Assembly (NCBI GenBank): GCA_035772785.1
Contig: JAOCPU010000019.1
Coordinates: forward strand, 186,001 to 250,000
DNA length: 64,000 nt
Source: Phlebiopsis flavidoalba
Lineage: Eukaryota > Basidiomycota > Agaricomycetes > Polyporales > Phanerochaetaceae
Reading direction: 5' to 3'
Below the pieces are notes generated by a model that was given only the letters and a program-made list of their open reading frames with translations, was not told the DNA's origin and searched no databases. A program made the position numbers and the translations under genes. This document shows positions 49,685 to 61,978 of this stretch, piece after piece. The stretch's first letter is position 1. Every line of letters begins with the position of its first letter.

Positions 49685-52600
49685 GTCAGCTGAGTATTGG
49701 GTGCTCGTGAAGGTTGAGAAGACAAAGTCGCTGTCCTTTCGTTGTAGACTGCACACTCGCGGCTTTCAGTTTCCTCGCCATGACATCATCACGCGTTCGG
49801 TCAGGTGCATGCGGTCACGCGTGACTGTGACAAGGCCGACGTTGGTAGGATCATGCATCATGGGAGGCCTATGCACCTGCTATGCACTAACGTCAGTACG
49901 TCGGGTATTTAATAAACGGTCCTTGACGAAGTGTGTTGCAAATTGTACTTTACGCAACTGTGGGGTGAGGGCGGTAAGTACACAATAAAGATAGCTGATC
50001 TTCTGCCAAAATCTCACAGTCAAAACTTTTAATATGGTGTAAACGCGGGTAAGTACATAGCATTATCTCCACAATCTGGCCAAGATTCTGACCTAGGGGG
50101 GATAGGTATATGATACGTGGCCCACGTATCCAAGAAAACGCTGGTTGAGACACATGGTAACGTTGTGTTTCGGGCTCATAAGACTTCCACAAGCAGATAC
50201 CTTGATTGTAGCCTTGTGGAATGAAAAGGCCCGTGATCAATGAGATATGTCATCTTCTAAGAGCGCTGAGCGACCTTGGCCCTTTTTGCGACACATTCGG
50301 CGCGATGTGTCATGCTCTAACAGCCACCATAACCATTAAGGCGGCACACTCGGCGACGCTCTCTATCCGGCGCAAAGTTCTGGGGTATTACTCGGGTACT
50401 ATGCTATAACTTACTTATGGACATTTGATTATGTCTCATAGGCACATCCACGGAACACGTCTTTCGGCGGTCGAGGGTCGAGACACATGGTAGTTATAAG
50501 GCGAGTGGTCCCAACTCCTCGATGCAATTGTGCTACTATCCCCGGCTGTTTTACATGTCAGATTCTAAGCCGCTTTTACTCGCACGAGTCGAAACCCTCG
50601 ACGGTCGGTTTGGTCGTACTTGGAGCTGACAAGGCTCAACAAGTTTCCTGTCGGAAGTATCGTAGTCTTTTGGCCAGGCGGTGAGCACTTGAAACAGTCG
50701 TGAGTGTCGCCATTGACGGCCACTGCAGCATGGGGGGTCACACTTGAGTGCTCGTCGTACCAAGCATGGACTATCAACCAGGTGGACCATTCAGCTAGGC
50801 GTGTAATCTTCTGGGGTAAGCACGTTGCGTCACAGCGCAGCGTGCATTTGGAACGATATTTGCTGATCGCGACTACGATCGCCAGGTGGGCAAGTGTACT
50901 ATCCCGATCCTGCAGTCATGTATTAGCTCTTCTAAGGTCCTTCTCTTCATAGAGCGCTGCAAATCAAGACCACTTTTGCGTCAGGTGTCGTATCGCTCCG
51001 CGTTCTATACATTCTGCTAATCCATTCTTGAGCTCCTCTGCATCGGAGTTCTTGGCGTTTGCCGGTGATGCTGGGTAAGTAAGATTCTGGTTCGTGGATA
51101 GAATCCACACTTGACCTCCGTGTAATCAAGTATCATGGTCGGGCTTGTTCGTGCTTGTTGTGCCTTGATCCTTTGTACCCACTGATGAAGAGATGGACCC
51201 ATTGGCCTCAAGCTTTTCCTTGGTAAGCCTGTTCACAGTTCACCCTAACGCTCTTGAGGTAATCTAAATCACTTACTAGGACTTGCGTTGACGTGGGCAC
51301 TTCCCACCGCTTGGGTATCTATCAACGGCTTTTCTGATTTGTCCATACCGCTGGTTCTATCTGCGGGTGGTATCTGTTTCGTATGTGTATCATTGTCCTA
51401 CTCCATGTCGCTTACTTTATTCCGTTTTCTCAAGGTGGACTATCATCTCTCTACGATATACAATATACCCTCTCAAGACAGGCGTGACGATCTCAAGGCG
51501 GGTGTGACGTCAAACAAGCAGTCCTTTTCGGAGACCACATTCGCCCCATCTTGAGTCGGATTCGCGGCTGTGTGCTTCATCGCAACGACGCTGACGTACG
51601 CGGGAGTTCTCGGGTGGTGACTGGAGCTGGTGTCCGTTTTCCGTCTATACGTCCCTCGCAACAGTGCTCATGACCTTCACTCGAGCTCATCTTGGCAGAT
51701 GGCAGTCTTGGACTTTTCGAGCGAAGACGCAGCACACTGGGCTGGAGTGACCTTTAAGGTTAGGGTTCATCGCACGTTGTCGACATGTGGGACGACCTAT
51801 GATCTACAATTTACTTCTTTATCTGAGCGATGATATCTACAGATGAATGGTAATTTGGTTGGGTGGAACGATTTGGGTGAGGAATGTTTGTGGCTACCTT
51901 GTCGCCACACACATCCCCAGTGGACACAATGGTAATGATTACGACGCACGTCACGTTCTCACTATCCCTCAACGTTCAAACGCCAACGATGTTGCGGCTT
52001 GTAATATTGACGTAATAATTTGGCATCTTTGTACCTTTATATGTTGACGTTCAATAGCATTTTTGAGCTCGTGTAGTACTAGTGGCCTACCGATTACACC
52101 AAGCCTTTGTATAGTATAACTCAATTTTGCGATTTAAGTAGAGGACATTCTTGTGCTGACGATGTATACCCAAACTCGATTCGGCTGATCACATCACAGA
52201 AGGTATTTCTCGTCTTGCACTGAGAGTTGACTATTACCAGTGAAATATGTGTGTACGATAGCGAATTTTGGACATCCACAGGGCCAGCCGAATAGGGGTT
52301 CGATACGTGCCTGAAGATGATGTGCCAGATCGCCTATCCGTCGCTTCTTAAGAGACTGATTGAATGTCAGGAGCATCTGGTCGGAAAGGTTGAGACATAC
52401 CCGATTTGCGTATGTTCTACGTTGGAGTCTGGGCATACAAGACTTTCCTCCCCTTGAGATTCGGCATTTATTAGCGCTCTACGGTGTCGACCTCATCCAA
52501 TCATCGAGAGTTGACACAACAGCAGGGTATATTAGAAGTACAAGTACATGCGTGCATTGAGATAGATAGTACACGAGGTGCGATGCAGATAATGCGAGAG

Positions 52601-52802
52601 GCGGTACAACATGATGATGAATGCAGGTGTAGAACAGAAATCTGGGCTTGTGTATGTGAATCAATTATTAGGTACTAGATGCAGAGATGAGGCGATATGG
52701 AACGGAACAGATGAGAATAAAGAAAAAGAACCGGATGAATGAATGTGATTAGACAGGCGTGGGATTGAAAGAGCGGGGTGATGAGGTTCGTTGCGGATGC
52801 AG
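49685..52802. other. Gene-poor stretch
   Basis: About 3 kb of balanced composition with short frames only. I inspected both strands and found no family match, no tRNA-like T arm with a matching acceptor, and no clear repeat. Confidence 0.4.
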
Positions 52803-54557
52803 TCAGTCGACAGGGGCAAAGAAGATGATGAGGGGTATGCATGGATGGAAGTGGTCTAGACACGGCGGAAGGAAGAACGCAGAGTTGTCTTGGGCGCGGT
52901 CGCACTTAGCCGCGATGCGCGTGGCGCTCTCGAGCGCACGCTCGACCAACCCCCCCCACGCGATGGGCTCTCGATGGGTGTGTTCTCCAGCAAGTCTACA
53001 ATCCTCGTCAGATATACGCTCAATCGCAACTGAAAAGAAGGACTTACCGCGATACTGGAGGACATACCGCATAAGCACGCGCTGCACCGGCAAAATCGCC
53101 AGCTCGCGCACAGCAGGGCGCTTCTCCTTCTCCTTTTCCTTCTCGCGCTCGCGCTCTTCGTCCTTACCAATGATAGAGAACGTCGGCGTTTTGCCGGGCT
53201 CGACGTGTGCGCGTGCGGCGAGAGACTCGGGCTCGAGCCAAACGCGGACTTGCGCGCCTTGAACGCGCCGAGCGTGCGGCTCAGCGTGCCGGAACCACCA
53301 CTTGTCGTCACGGCCCGCTCGTACGCGCGGGGACACCGCGGCCGGCGCGATTCCATACGCGAGACCCGTGTCCCCCAGCGGCAGCCGTGAACAGACCCAC
53401 CGCGGCAGTCGAGGCGGGGCGCGGTGGGGGGAGCGCGGCAGTGGTGCACCAGGCGTAGCCGTGGTGTCGATCATCGAGACAACCCGGGGGCGGTAGATGC
53501 TGTCGAGGGCCTGGGGCGGCGCGATCCGACGCGCCGCTGCGGCTGCGCTTTGCGAGGCTCTTCGCGGCCGAGTCGTTCACGCTCGAGAACGAGCTGTTGC
53601 GGCTTGCGCGCGTGAGCTTGCGTCCGGCGCGCTCGCCCGGGCCGAGTCCCGCGGGCCCAACAGCGAAGATTTCGCCGACGACGCCGGCCCATGCGACGAC
53701 GCGCAGGACTCGACCTCTTCTTCCACGGCGACGAAGGCCGCGCTCACGCCCCATGCGCTGGGGTCGTCTTCTAGTCGCGAGAGGAGCGCCTCGCTTGCGC
53801 GAATGAAGGGCAGGCGGGACGTAAGTGAGGACGAGAGTGGGTGTGGAGTTGATGTTTCCCCAGAGAGCAAATGCACGTAGACGTTTGCTTGATAATTGCG
53901 TTCTGTCCGCACAAGTTCTCGGTCACAACATAACAACGCGCGCCCGGGCAGTCTTTTTTCCACTCGTGGTCGTCGAGCATCGACAGGTGCGGCAGCCGAA
54001 TGCATGATGTGAGCTCGAACCAGAATGCGACTGCGAGCCATGGTGAGATGTCGAGGGAGCAGGCGAAGGATCCCGTTCGTCGGCACTATACTCCGAGCCA
54101 GACTCCTCGCCAACAATCTTCCATTCAATCGTCGTGTCCAAGCTCGCTCGACTCTGTGAGGCCGGGTTCTCCTCTTCCTCCGCGCAGGGCTAGGCGCTTG
54201 CGCTGCCCGCGGCACCAGCGCGACCCTTCCATCCGGAGCTTCTCTGCTCCTGCACCAGCACCCTCATCCGGGACATCCGCCATCGCAAGCGTCCACCGCC
54301 GGAGCGTGTTCGGACTGTTGTCGCGCCTGGGCGCGCGCCGCGTCCTCACCCACTCGGCACGATGGTGCTCCGTATGCAGCGTGGGCAACCGCGGGGAGGG
54401 CTTCAGCGTATTCAAGAACGACATCGACGACCGGGGGGATGTTTGCGTGCATCACGTCGCGTCTCCGCGTATGGATCGAATTATGTCTGCCACCAGCCTC
54501 CGCCCCGCCGCCGCCCCAGCTTGGACGCCCTAAAGGCAGCTCTGAAAGCCTATCCAT
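52803..54557 (-). CDS. RhoGEF (Dbl-homology domain protein)
   Basis: Guanine-nucleotide exchange factor for Rho-type GTPases at the cell cortex. On the minus strand: LNTLKPSPRLPTLHTEH, then TLRRWTLAMADVPDEG near 54300, a Ser-rich linker (GSQSHSGSSS), and the start of the DH domain RELVRTERNYQANVYVHLLS near 53900, with LPFIRASEALLSRLEDDPSA and WGVSAAFVAVEEEVE. An E/K/R run (EREREKEKEKEK) interrupts the domain near 53130-53160. The last DH helices read ELAILPVQRVLMRYVLQYR, a short intron near 52995-53045, DLLENTPIESPSR and ALESATRIAAKCDRAQDNSA. Reading stops soon after FFLPP, so no PH domain is visible, which is unusual for Dbl-family proteins. Eight C at 52950-52957 shift the frame. The N-terminal limit is arbitrary; the gene may extend into the block upstream. 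Confidence 0.7.
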
Positions 54558-54728
54558 GCTTGCTTCGATGTACGGCGTGACTGTGAAATGCAGCTGTCCC
54601 AGGAGGCGGCGTCGACGGGCTTGCCCCGTTTCGGATCGTCGGAGGGACCCGCGGACGGACGACGCGGGCCGACGCGGTAAGGACCTCGTTCGAGGCGCGG
54701 TGTGTGAGCCGCGAGGTGAGTGCGGCTA

Positions 54729-56921
54729 ATGCGGAGCTCGAGAGAGCGACGAGTTGCCTGTGAATGCGAGCGACGCGAGCGCGTTGGTGGGGTTCATTTC
54801 GTTAAACTGGTTGTCTGACAGACAATTTGCAGATGCGGAGAGGCGGGAGTACGGACTAGGTAACTATATGCGTGCACAGCATCAGCCAGAGAACAAAGAC
54901 ATGAGAGAGCAACGCACCTTGCCCGACGAGCCAGCCCACAGCGGCGACGGGGGCCGTAGCGGAGGAAGATACTCAACGCCCTCCGTCCACTCGGCAAACA
55001 CTCGCAAGTCTGCCTTCCCTCTCCTTCGTCTTTTCTCTCGACGAACACAAGCCTCATCCCCAAGATACTTTTTGTCCGACTCGGGCCAGCCACAGCGCCG
55101 TTGTCAGCACTCGGCCGCGTCGTTTGGCGGGCAAGTACCTCCCCACCGGACAGGGGACAGAACACCGCCCGCGGGCCTCTTTTTCATCAATTTGCCTTTT
55201 CTCGGGCTACTCGGCGACGACGCGCCCTCGTGCCCGTTCTCGCTCTGTGCCCTCTCGCGTATGGTCGTGTCCTCGCTGCGCGCCGTTTCGTGCGAGAAAA
55301 TACGATTCGTGGCCGGCTATATGCGCCTGGCCGCACCCCGACGCGTCGCTGGCGTCGGGGCTCGTGGGGCGGCGTCGACCCGGCGCTCGAGCGCCATCCG
55401 CCGCTGGTGCAGCTCGTCGCGCTCGTTGCGGTGCTCGCCATCGCGCCGCTGCTGACTAGAACTTGCTGAGCTGTCGTGTGTGTGGGTAGCGGATGAGGAG
55501 GCGGCGCGCGCAGGATAATGGTGGTGGTCGCCGTGTGGTGGTTGCTAGTGGTGTGCTTGTGGGGGTGGAGAAGGGCGTGCCTGACGCCATTGATGACATC
55601 ACTGTGGCCGGCGCGGTCGTTGTCGCGTAGGCCGCGTCGTGCGCACGGCGGGCCAGGTGGGCGACATCGCGTGCGCTGTTCGAGGGGGGGGCGCGGGGGG
55701 CGACGTGGGGGCAGTTGTGTGATGGGTAAGAGCCTAAGGACGGTTTGGGTGTGCATGACGTGCGGGATGACAAGAGGCACGGTGTGCGCCTAAAGTGGGC
55801 CTAAGGTCGCGTAGGCGTCGATTGATGGCGTGGTCGATTCATTTTCCCACAGTGTGATGCGGAACGAAAGCAGGTAAATTGAAACGAAAAACGAGGCACG
55901 TCAGCAAAAACTTGCCACCAGAATGGAATCTCGGAGGGGCAGGGGCGGGGCGGCACCCACCACAAGGCCACGCCCGCAACGCTCGCTCCTCGTCCTCGAA
56001 CGCGACGCTCGCCCGCCGCCACGGGGCGCCCTCCTCGCTGCCCGTCGCCGCGCCGTCCAGCACCATATTCGTGTACTTTTTGGGTATTCGCCGTGTATAG
56101 CCGCTACTCCAGGCTCGTAATCGACATCGGTCGGGCCGCGACTCCGGCGCCACACGCGCGGTGAAGAACGGTCTGAAGGCCGTCGTCGTCGACAGGCACG
56201 ACGTCGGACGCACGTTTTCCCGGGGGGTCCGAACGGCTCGACGAGGTACCCCTCCATCCCCAACGGCCGCACGCTGCTCGTCTCGCGCCAGGCGTCCCCA
56301 AAAAAATCGTGGCCCTGCGTCTTGGGTCGCGCGTCGCTCTGCCGCCGTGAGGCGCAACCGCACCGGCTCAAGTACCAAACGACACCGGGGGGTCCGCGCC
56401 CGCTTTCACCGGCGACGGCGCGCGCACAGTGCTCCTCCGCGCCGAAACGCACTCGACACCGAGTTGCCGGGACCGCTCGCTAGCCCCGCCTAGAGTGCAC
56501 AATGTCTTAAGCAACGGCAATCTAGTTTAGCACAAGGCCCACAGGTACGCACCTCGTCGGCTCGCCTCATTTTTCTTTGCAGGCGGCGCCTTCCGCAACT
56601 TATTCGAGACCGTTCTCCCCCGTAAGGCTCGCCACCGAGCGCGACGGTGCTCACACTCGCTCGCCCGACGGGCAATGGTTGATTTGGATCCACACCGCGG
56701 AAAGACGTCGATGCCCCGCTGGCACTTCGCCGACCTTCACTAACGCCGCTGGCGCGTACGGTGTCGGGATGCCAAGTGTACACATGGCCGTACGGATTAC
56801 GGTTACTCGGCGCAGTGGAGGGCATACTCTCGACAATCGGCATCGAGGTTGTTCGGACGGGTGTAACATCGATAAAGCTCGCGCGGGGAGGGGTGTATGG
56901 CGCGGTACGATACCCAGGCAT
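54729..56921 (-). CDS. Uncharacterised GC-rich coding region, possibly N-terminal part of the RhoGEF gene
   Basis: Protein-like blocks appear across changing frames on the minus strand: NPYGHVYTWHPDTVRASGVS and GASTSFRGVDPNQPLPVGRA near 56700-56830, HDFFGDAWRETSSVRPLGME with GYLVEPFGPPGK near 56220-56310, VPVDDDGLQTVLHRACGAGV and MSITSLEWRLYTANTQKVHE near 56060-56200, EIPFWWQVFADVPRFSF near 55900, QRRMALERRVDA (coiled-coil-like) near 55390, KADLRVFAEWTEGVEYLPP near 54990, and FNEMNPTNALASLAFTGNSS near 54780. The ordered, non-repetitive blocks argue for real coding, but I do not recognise the family. Continuity of blocks into the RhoGEF start at about 54550 suggests a single large gene. Extremely high GC content makes every frame look open. 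Confidence 0.45.
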
Positions 56922-57620
56922 GGTGCGTGCTGCTCGTCGACGGGTTCGGACTGTCTGTGTCGGGGCTGGGGGGCGTCACAAAGCCGTGGCCCGGGATCAG
57001 ATGCAGGTATACCGATGTAACCTCGGAGTAGGCGGCAAATGTTCATTGAGTCATAGACGGTCTAATCGAGGGCTTCGTGCTAAAGTACGCTCCGAGAGGG
57101 GGGGGTGTGTTGGATGGCGGGCTCGACGTTGGCGGCCTCAAGTCGTGAGGGGTGGGGGGGGGTAGTCGTCGGCGACTTCCTGGGACGCACCATGCGCCCT
57201 GTCTTCGCCAATGGCAAACTGGACCTTGGGTCTGAGCTGTAGCGCAGGCCGCCCGACACCTAGGAGGGAGAACAGAGGTGAGCGAGGCTGTGCACGCGGG
57301 GGTGCATAGCACGGCGAGGGCGCGGTGGGCATGGAACAGAAGCGTCGAGTGATCAATGGGGCAACCTAGGAGAAACACTACTGCGCGACGCGGCTCGGTA
57401 GTATAGCGCGTGCCGGAGCGCGGGAGCAGAGCACGTTCGCGCACATTGCGGTGGCGTGGCAAGGTTACGAGGTTGAAAAATGGTAGAAGGAGTGGAAGCA
57501 GATGCGGCATATGCGCGCGGATGATAGGGAGGGAAACAAAAGAAGGAAGATTGGAATGCGCAAGGAGAGCAAGAGACGAGACGGATGGATGGACTCACGT
57601 GCAGACAGGGAGAGCGGCGA

Positions 57621-58394
57621 TCAGGTGCGCTCGGTCTGGCATACTGAGATGCTCGCAGTGCCGTTGGCGGCGCAGGTTGAAGCTATCGCGCACACGTGCT
57701 GTGCTAGGTGCAATGGAGGTGGTCTGCACCCCGCCCGGGCGGGCGCGGTCGGTGTATGCGTAGTGTCCTGGGTCAGAGAAGGTCGTCGGGAGCTCTCGCC
57801 CCCCCTCGCTCTCTCTTCCTCTTCGTCCGAGTACCGCGAGCCATCATCCGAGTACTCACTCGGGCTGTCTTCGTCGTCGGCAGCGTGTACGGCACCAAAC
57901 TCTACGGCTTTGCCCTGCGCAACCCTATCATCCCCACGCACTGTCATGTCTGCATCCGACACGCTGATCTCTCGCAGACCCTTCCCCCCACCCCCGCCAA
58001 GCTGTACCTCTTCTCTTCCGTGCGTGATTGTCTCTGGTCTTCGGACCGTCGCAGGTCTGTATTCCGTGCCTGCGCCCGGCAGCCCGCCGCGATACGAGAG
58101 AGACAGGGCGGTCGTGGGTGGTGTGAGGAAGGAAGTGCGAATGGGTGGGAGGCGCGCGCTGGGCGGCGGCGAAGGCGTGCACGCTACGGCCGCAGTTGCC
58201 ATCGGATCCCACGAGGAGGCTTCTATGCGCGAGACGGCTTGCTCGGACACGGTCCAGGTGGGTATATGCTGTCGTCGAGTGCCGTTCCCAGGGTCGAAGT
58301 GCGCGCCAACTGTCCGGCGGGCGGTCCTTGTCGTCGAGATGAGCTGGGTGGACGTCGTCGTCAGCTCGTCGTCGACGTCGTGAACAAAGCACAT
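57621..58394 (-). CDS. Uncharacterised open frame, Pro/Ser-rich with acidic stretch
   Basis: A 257-codon frame starting at 58394. Composition is Ser/Thr/Pro/Arg-rich and disordered-looking, with an acidic Ser-rich motif (SPSEYSDDGSRYSDEEEE) near 57820-57875. It could be the amino-terminal regulatory segment of the large gene downstream, or a chance frame in GC-rich DNA. The competing plus-strand frames over the same span are Ser/Arg runs without motifs, so I favour the minus strand. Confidence 0.35.
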   Translation of the reverse strand: MCFVHDVDDELTTTSTQLISTTRTARRTVGAHFDPGNGTRRQHIPTWTVSEQAVSRIEASSWDPMATAAVACTPSPPPSARLPPIRTSFLTPPTTALSLSYRGGLPGAGTEYRPATVRRPETITHGREEVQLGGGGGKGLREISVSDADMTVRGDDRVAQGKAVEFGAVHAADDEDSPSEYSDDGSRYSDEEEERARGGESSRRPSLTQDTTHTPTAPARAGCRPPPLHLAQHVCAIASTCAANGTASISVCQTERT

Positions 58395-59036
58395 TCGAGT
58401 GCTTTTAAAAACAAAATGGTGTCCTGCTCTCGGGTCGATGTCGGCGTCCGTGTCGTCGAGCGTGACCCGCGTTTGGTGTCCCCGTGAAGTCGACTACAAA
58501 TGTGAAGTGAAATCAGGATTTGTTCTAGCGGGTAGCGATGTGGTGGCGGGTGGAGAGGTGCAACGTACCAGGCTCAGAATGATCCAGGAACATATGGGCC
58601 CCTCAGGAGTATCGGTCATGGACGGTCCCACTCCACTGTCTGATGACGTCGCCTCGTGGTCAAATTTGACGTTTGAATCCATCGATGGTTGGCCGTCGTG
58701 GCAACGGACTGGACCGTGGAACGTTCGCTCGGACTCAACGCCATGCGATATGCTGACGTCATGAAGTGGCCGAGGCGACATGGCAAAGCAGAACCGAACA
58801 GCGGGGAGCGCCCGCACGAGACACTTAGAACCAGACGGAAAAGGCAATAGTCCTGATATATTAGGAAACTTCTTCAAGTTGGACCCAAGGAAGCGAATCA
58901 TTGAGAAGCGCAAATGATCACAGACAGGCCGATGTGAAACGGGGCCTATATCAGCGATAAACTACATACTGTGGTAATAATCTCGACCAAAACCTCATTT
59001 TTCGGGGGTCGTGTGCTTTGTCAGGACTCCTCATCA

Positions 59037-60793
59037 CTATGGTACATACTTTGGACACCTTGATTGCCCTCCGACCACGTACGTGGCATTTCCCTTCATT
59101 TTCGCGCCACGATTAATGGCATTTCGACCAGCACGGTTCCCCAATAGTCGACGAAGCGGCGAGTCTATGGGGGCCGTGCCCTGCGATAAGGAAGTTGCAC
59201 CCAACCCTAGTGATCTACCTTCAAGGGCAGCAATGAGGACATACCCAGCATCCCAATCATTCAAGGTTCCCCAGTCATCGACAGGAATAAATTCATGCTC
59301 GGTGCCGATTGAGCGGATGTAGAGCCCAGAGGAAAAGCTGGTTGGTATCATGTACTGCGGTATGGGGAGTCGAACCTATGGCGGCGCGAATGCTAGTCAC
59401 CACATAACCTTCTTGGTAATAGTCGCCTGATCCCTGTCTGTATCCCGAAGAGAAAGGTGTGGTAGAAAAGACGGGGATGGGGTGTATATTGTCTTCGCAG
59501 TGATTCGTCGTAGTCGGAGCGTGTGCTGTTCATCACTTCTGCCCAGGTCGGCTTCCAGGATCGGGGACCGTCCCGCAGACGAGCCCAAAGTTGAAAAGGA
59601 GAAGTTCGGCACGATCCGCGCTTCGCAGGCACTCGACGAGGAGGGACCAGGGCGACTTCTACATCCATTTCTAAATCGTATATCGGAATTTGCGGACATC
59701 GGAGGAAGTAAGTGAGGCAAGCAACTTGGTCGACGGGATTGGAGCTAAAAGCGAGACCGCACGACGCTCAGGGACTCCATGAACGACGGTGGAGGCTGAA
59801 TGGAACCCTGTGTATTAAGAGCTCGAGGCCAACGTCGCTGAAGGGCGTCGAGAAACTGGGGATCGGCCCATGAGAATTGAGGATTGTCCGACAAGCCATC
59901 GCGACCAGATATAACCCGAATGCGGCTTCTCCGTTTTGCCTTGCAACCCGCCAACAACCATGCAGGTCGGGCTTTCTTGGATTGTCCACACACGGTTTAG
60001 CCAGTGATACCGGTCCTCATCCTCCACTACGCCACTTCGGAAAGGGCGGCCCAGCCCGTTGAAGTAGACGATCGTCGGCCTCGGTTCTAACCCGGATGGC
60101 CAGGTCAAATGTTGTAAATGTTTCCTATCGTTGGGATGTCGAGCCTCCACTCTTTCTTTCTAAGCGCCTCGTTCTCCGGGGATGTGGGGTATTCTTGCCT
60201 CAGACAAAGCACATCGAGCCAGACGTACTGCGCACCTAGCGCAAGAAGCTCCCCTCCCGCAGACTATCCAGCGTAATGTCGTTGGGGATGGGGACCGGGC
60301 CAGGCTCGACGATTGACGGACTTAGGATGCGCTGAAGTTCGGTCAATGAGACCCAACTATGAGAGACGGGCCATATGATCTTCGAGTAGCGAATTTATGG
60401 GGATAGAGGGGGCCGCGGCTTAGAGTCAGAGTCCTTTCGAGGTGGTCGTTTATGGGGGATCACGTAGTATGGCAGAACCCGGTTTGCATATAGATCCCAC
60501 ACACGACGCGGGGGCACATCAGGTTTAAGGATATAGTTGCTATCGATTGCCTTGGAACGCATCGTGGTATCTTCCGTTCGTCGCGATCTCAGCGTGAGTT
60601 GGATTTTGGAGAAGTCAGGCTGGGCGTGTTGCAGGAAATGTCGCAAGTATCCGTACACCTCGCCAAAATCGCAGTCGTCGTCGATGAACTCCTGTAAACA
60701 GCTTCTCGAATCCGCGGTGCAAGTATATGTTCGCCCTATCACATCTCCTAGACGGTGAAGGAGATAGTCGGGTATCCAAGAGCTGCACGACAT
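59037..60793 (-). CDS. HET-domain protein (copy 1)
   Basis: HET (heterokaryon incompatibility) domain protein, a family that triggers self/non-self cell-death reactions in fungi and is expanded in agaricomycetes. On the minus strand: MSCSSWIPDYLLHRLGDVI (start 60793), MRSKAIDSNYILKPDVPPRR, VWDLYANRVLPYYVIP, then the HET core: LGAQYVWLDVLCLRQE near 60220, EWRLDIPTIGNIYN, PTIVYFNGLGRPF, and RYHWLNRVWTIQE near 60000. After LSDNPQFSWADPQFLDALQR comes a variable C-terminal region with an intron ending at about 59376 and PIPQYMIPTSFSSGLYIRSI to the stop at 59037. Frames change three or four times. The gene is paralogous to the one at the right edge. Confidence 0.75.
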
Positions 60794-61277
60794 ATTTGCG
60801 ATGTCATTAGGGAGGACGGCCTGTCGAGTTCTGAAGAAAATCGTTCGTATGAATGCGTCATTAACGAATGGAAGAGCGAGACTCTCACCCACAGGCTGCA
60901 GTGACAGTCCTCCCATTCTTTGGATCTTGCCAAACATTCTGACTTGGAGGAGGATCGTCCATATGTCTCCAGTGTATCTGTGAGCGAAAATGAAATACAC
61001 CTCCTTGTGTCATCAACTTACACTATCGGCACCAACGTCTAGCTGAGCAAAGCTTGGAGGTGCTGAATTGCATCTCGAATCGCAATCTCTACGCGCGTTC
61101 GAGTCTTTGATCACTGTAAACATATCGTCTAGCCCTTGCTGCGAATAGCAAGCCGTAGTCACCGGCGAGTTCAGTGATGCCCCACATTCTCTACGCTATC
61201 GTCGGGAATGAAACAATGATTCTGTCCCGAAACGCAAGCCTGATGCTGTACTTCGTGACTGCTTTTGAATGAGTGGT

Positions 61278-61395
61278 TAGTACGACATCGTGTAACAGTG
61301 CGCATTTTTTCCAAGTCACTGCACTAAGTAGGAGTGGACGACATCGTGTACAGTGCATTCATTTTATGGTAAGTAAATAACACTCACTGCACTAT
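61278..61395. repeat. Two-copy direct repeat, period about 56 bases
   Basis: acgacatcgtgta followed by cagtgc and, further on, cactgcacta occurs twice (starting at about 61282 and 61338) with diverged AT-rich middles. Each copy also has short inverted character, cagtgc against gcactg. Confidence 0.65.
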
Positions 61396-61795
61396 GGAAT
61401 AGTAAAACTCTATATGCATGAGCCTTTTTCAGACGTTGAGTGTCTATGAACTCGACTGTGATAGGCCATCGTTGCATCTCATGCGGACCGGGGTGGTACA
61501 TCCAAAGGCGGTAATGAAGTATTACATATATGAGCCTGCACATGCAAAGGCTAGTGTGTTGATGTTTTTAGGGGGGCTGCCTGGGCCTCCAAGGGGGGTC
61601 TGCGTCCATGGTCTGTGGGGAAGGCTGGAGGATTGATAACAGTGGGCCTCTATAATCAGTTCAAAGACCGTCCATATCAACTTGATCTCTAAGTACGTAT
61701 GAGCTCGGTTCGTCCCACTTTTCAGGGGCTCCCTGGCTCTTCGAGTTCGTTGTCTTGCGCTGGGTGCTAGTACTAGTGTCTGTATCAATGCGTGT

Positions 61796-61831
61796 GGGGC
61801 GGGGGGGGGGGGGAACTAGGGGGGGGGAGGG
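61796..61831. repeat. G13 and G9 runs
   Basis: Thirteen G at 61801-61813, then aacta, nine G at 61819-61827 and three more. The tract could form a G-quadruplex on the plus strand. It is also the kind of sequence where run length is often miscalled. Confidence 0.85.
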
Positions 61832-61978
61832 ACTCCCCGGTGACTCGGATGATCCGCGTTGTTGGCTAAACCGTAGCTCATGCTGTAGAGCAACCAGCCG
61901 ACTAGGGGGTATGTTGGCCAAACCAACTTCATTTTGTATTACGATGATCATTAATGTTTAGCACAGTACATTGCTACA

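Larger units (their letters stand above)
60794..61978. other. Intergenic region between HET copies, left of the tRNA
   Basis: Contains the HET copy 1 5' region, a short direct repeat at 61278-61395 and G-runs near 61800. No coding frame is supported. Confidence 0.5.

Noticed and set aside
57502..58383. 293-codon plus-strand frame
   Set aside because: Runs of Ser and Arg in GC-rich DNA with no motif. The minus strand has the acidic Ser-rich segment and fits the orientation of neighbouring coding blocks.
59330..59430. T-arm-like string ggttcgactcc on the minus strand suggesting a tRNA
   Set aside because: No acceptor stem or D arm pairs with it, and the same bases encode the VRLPIPQYMIP start of the last HET exon.
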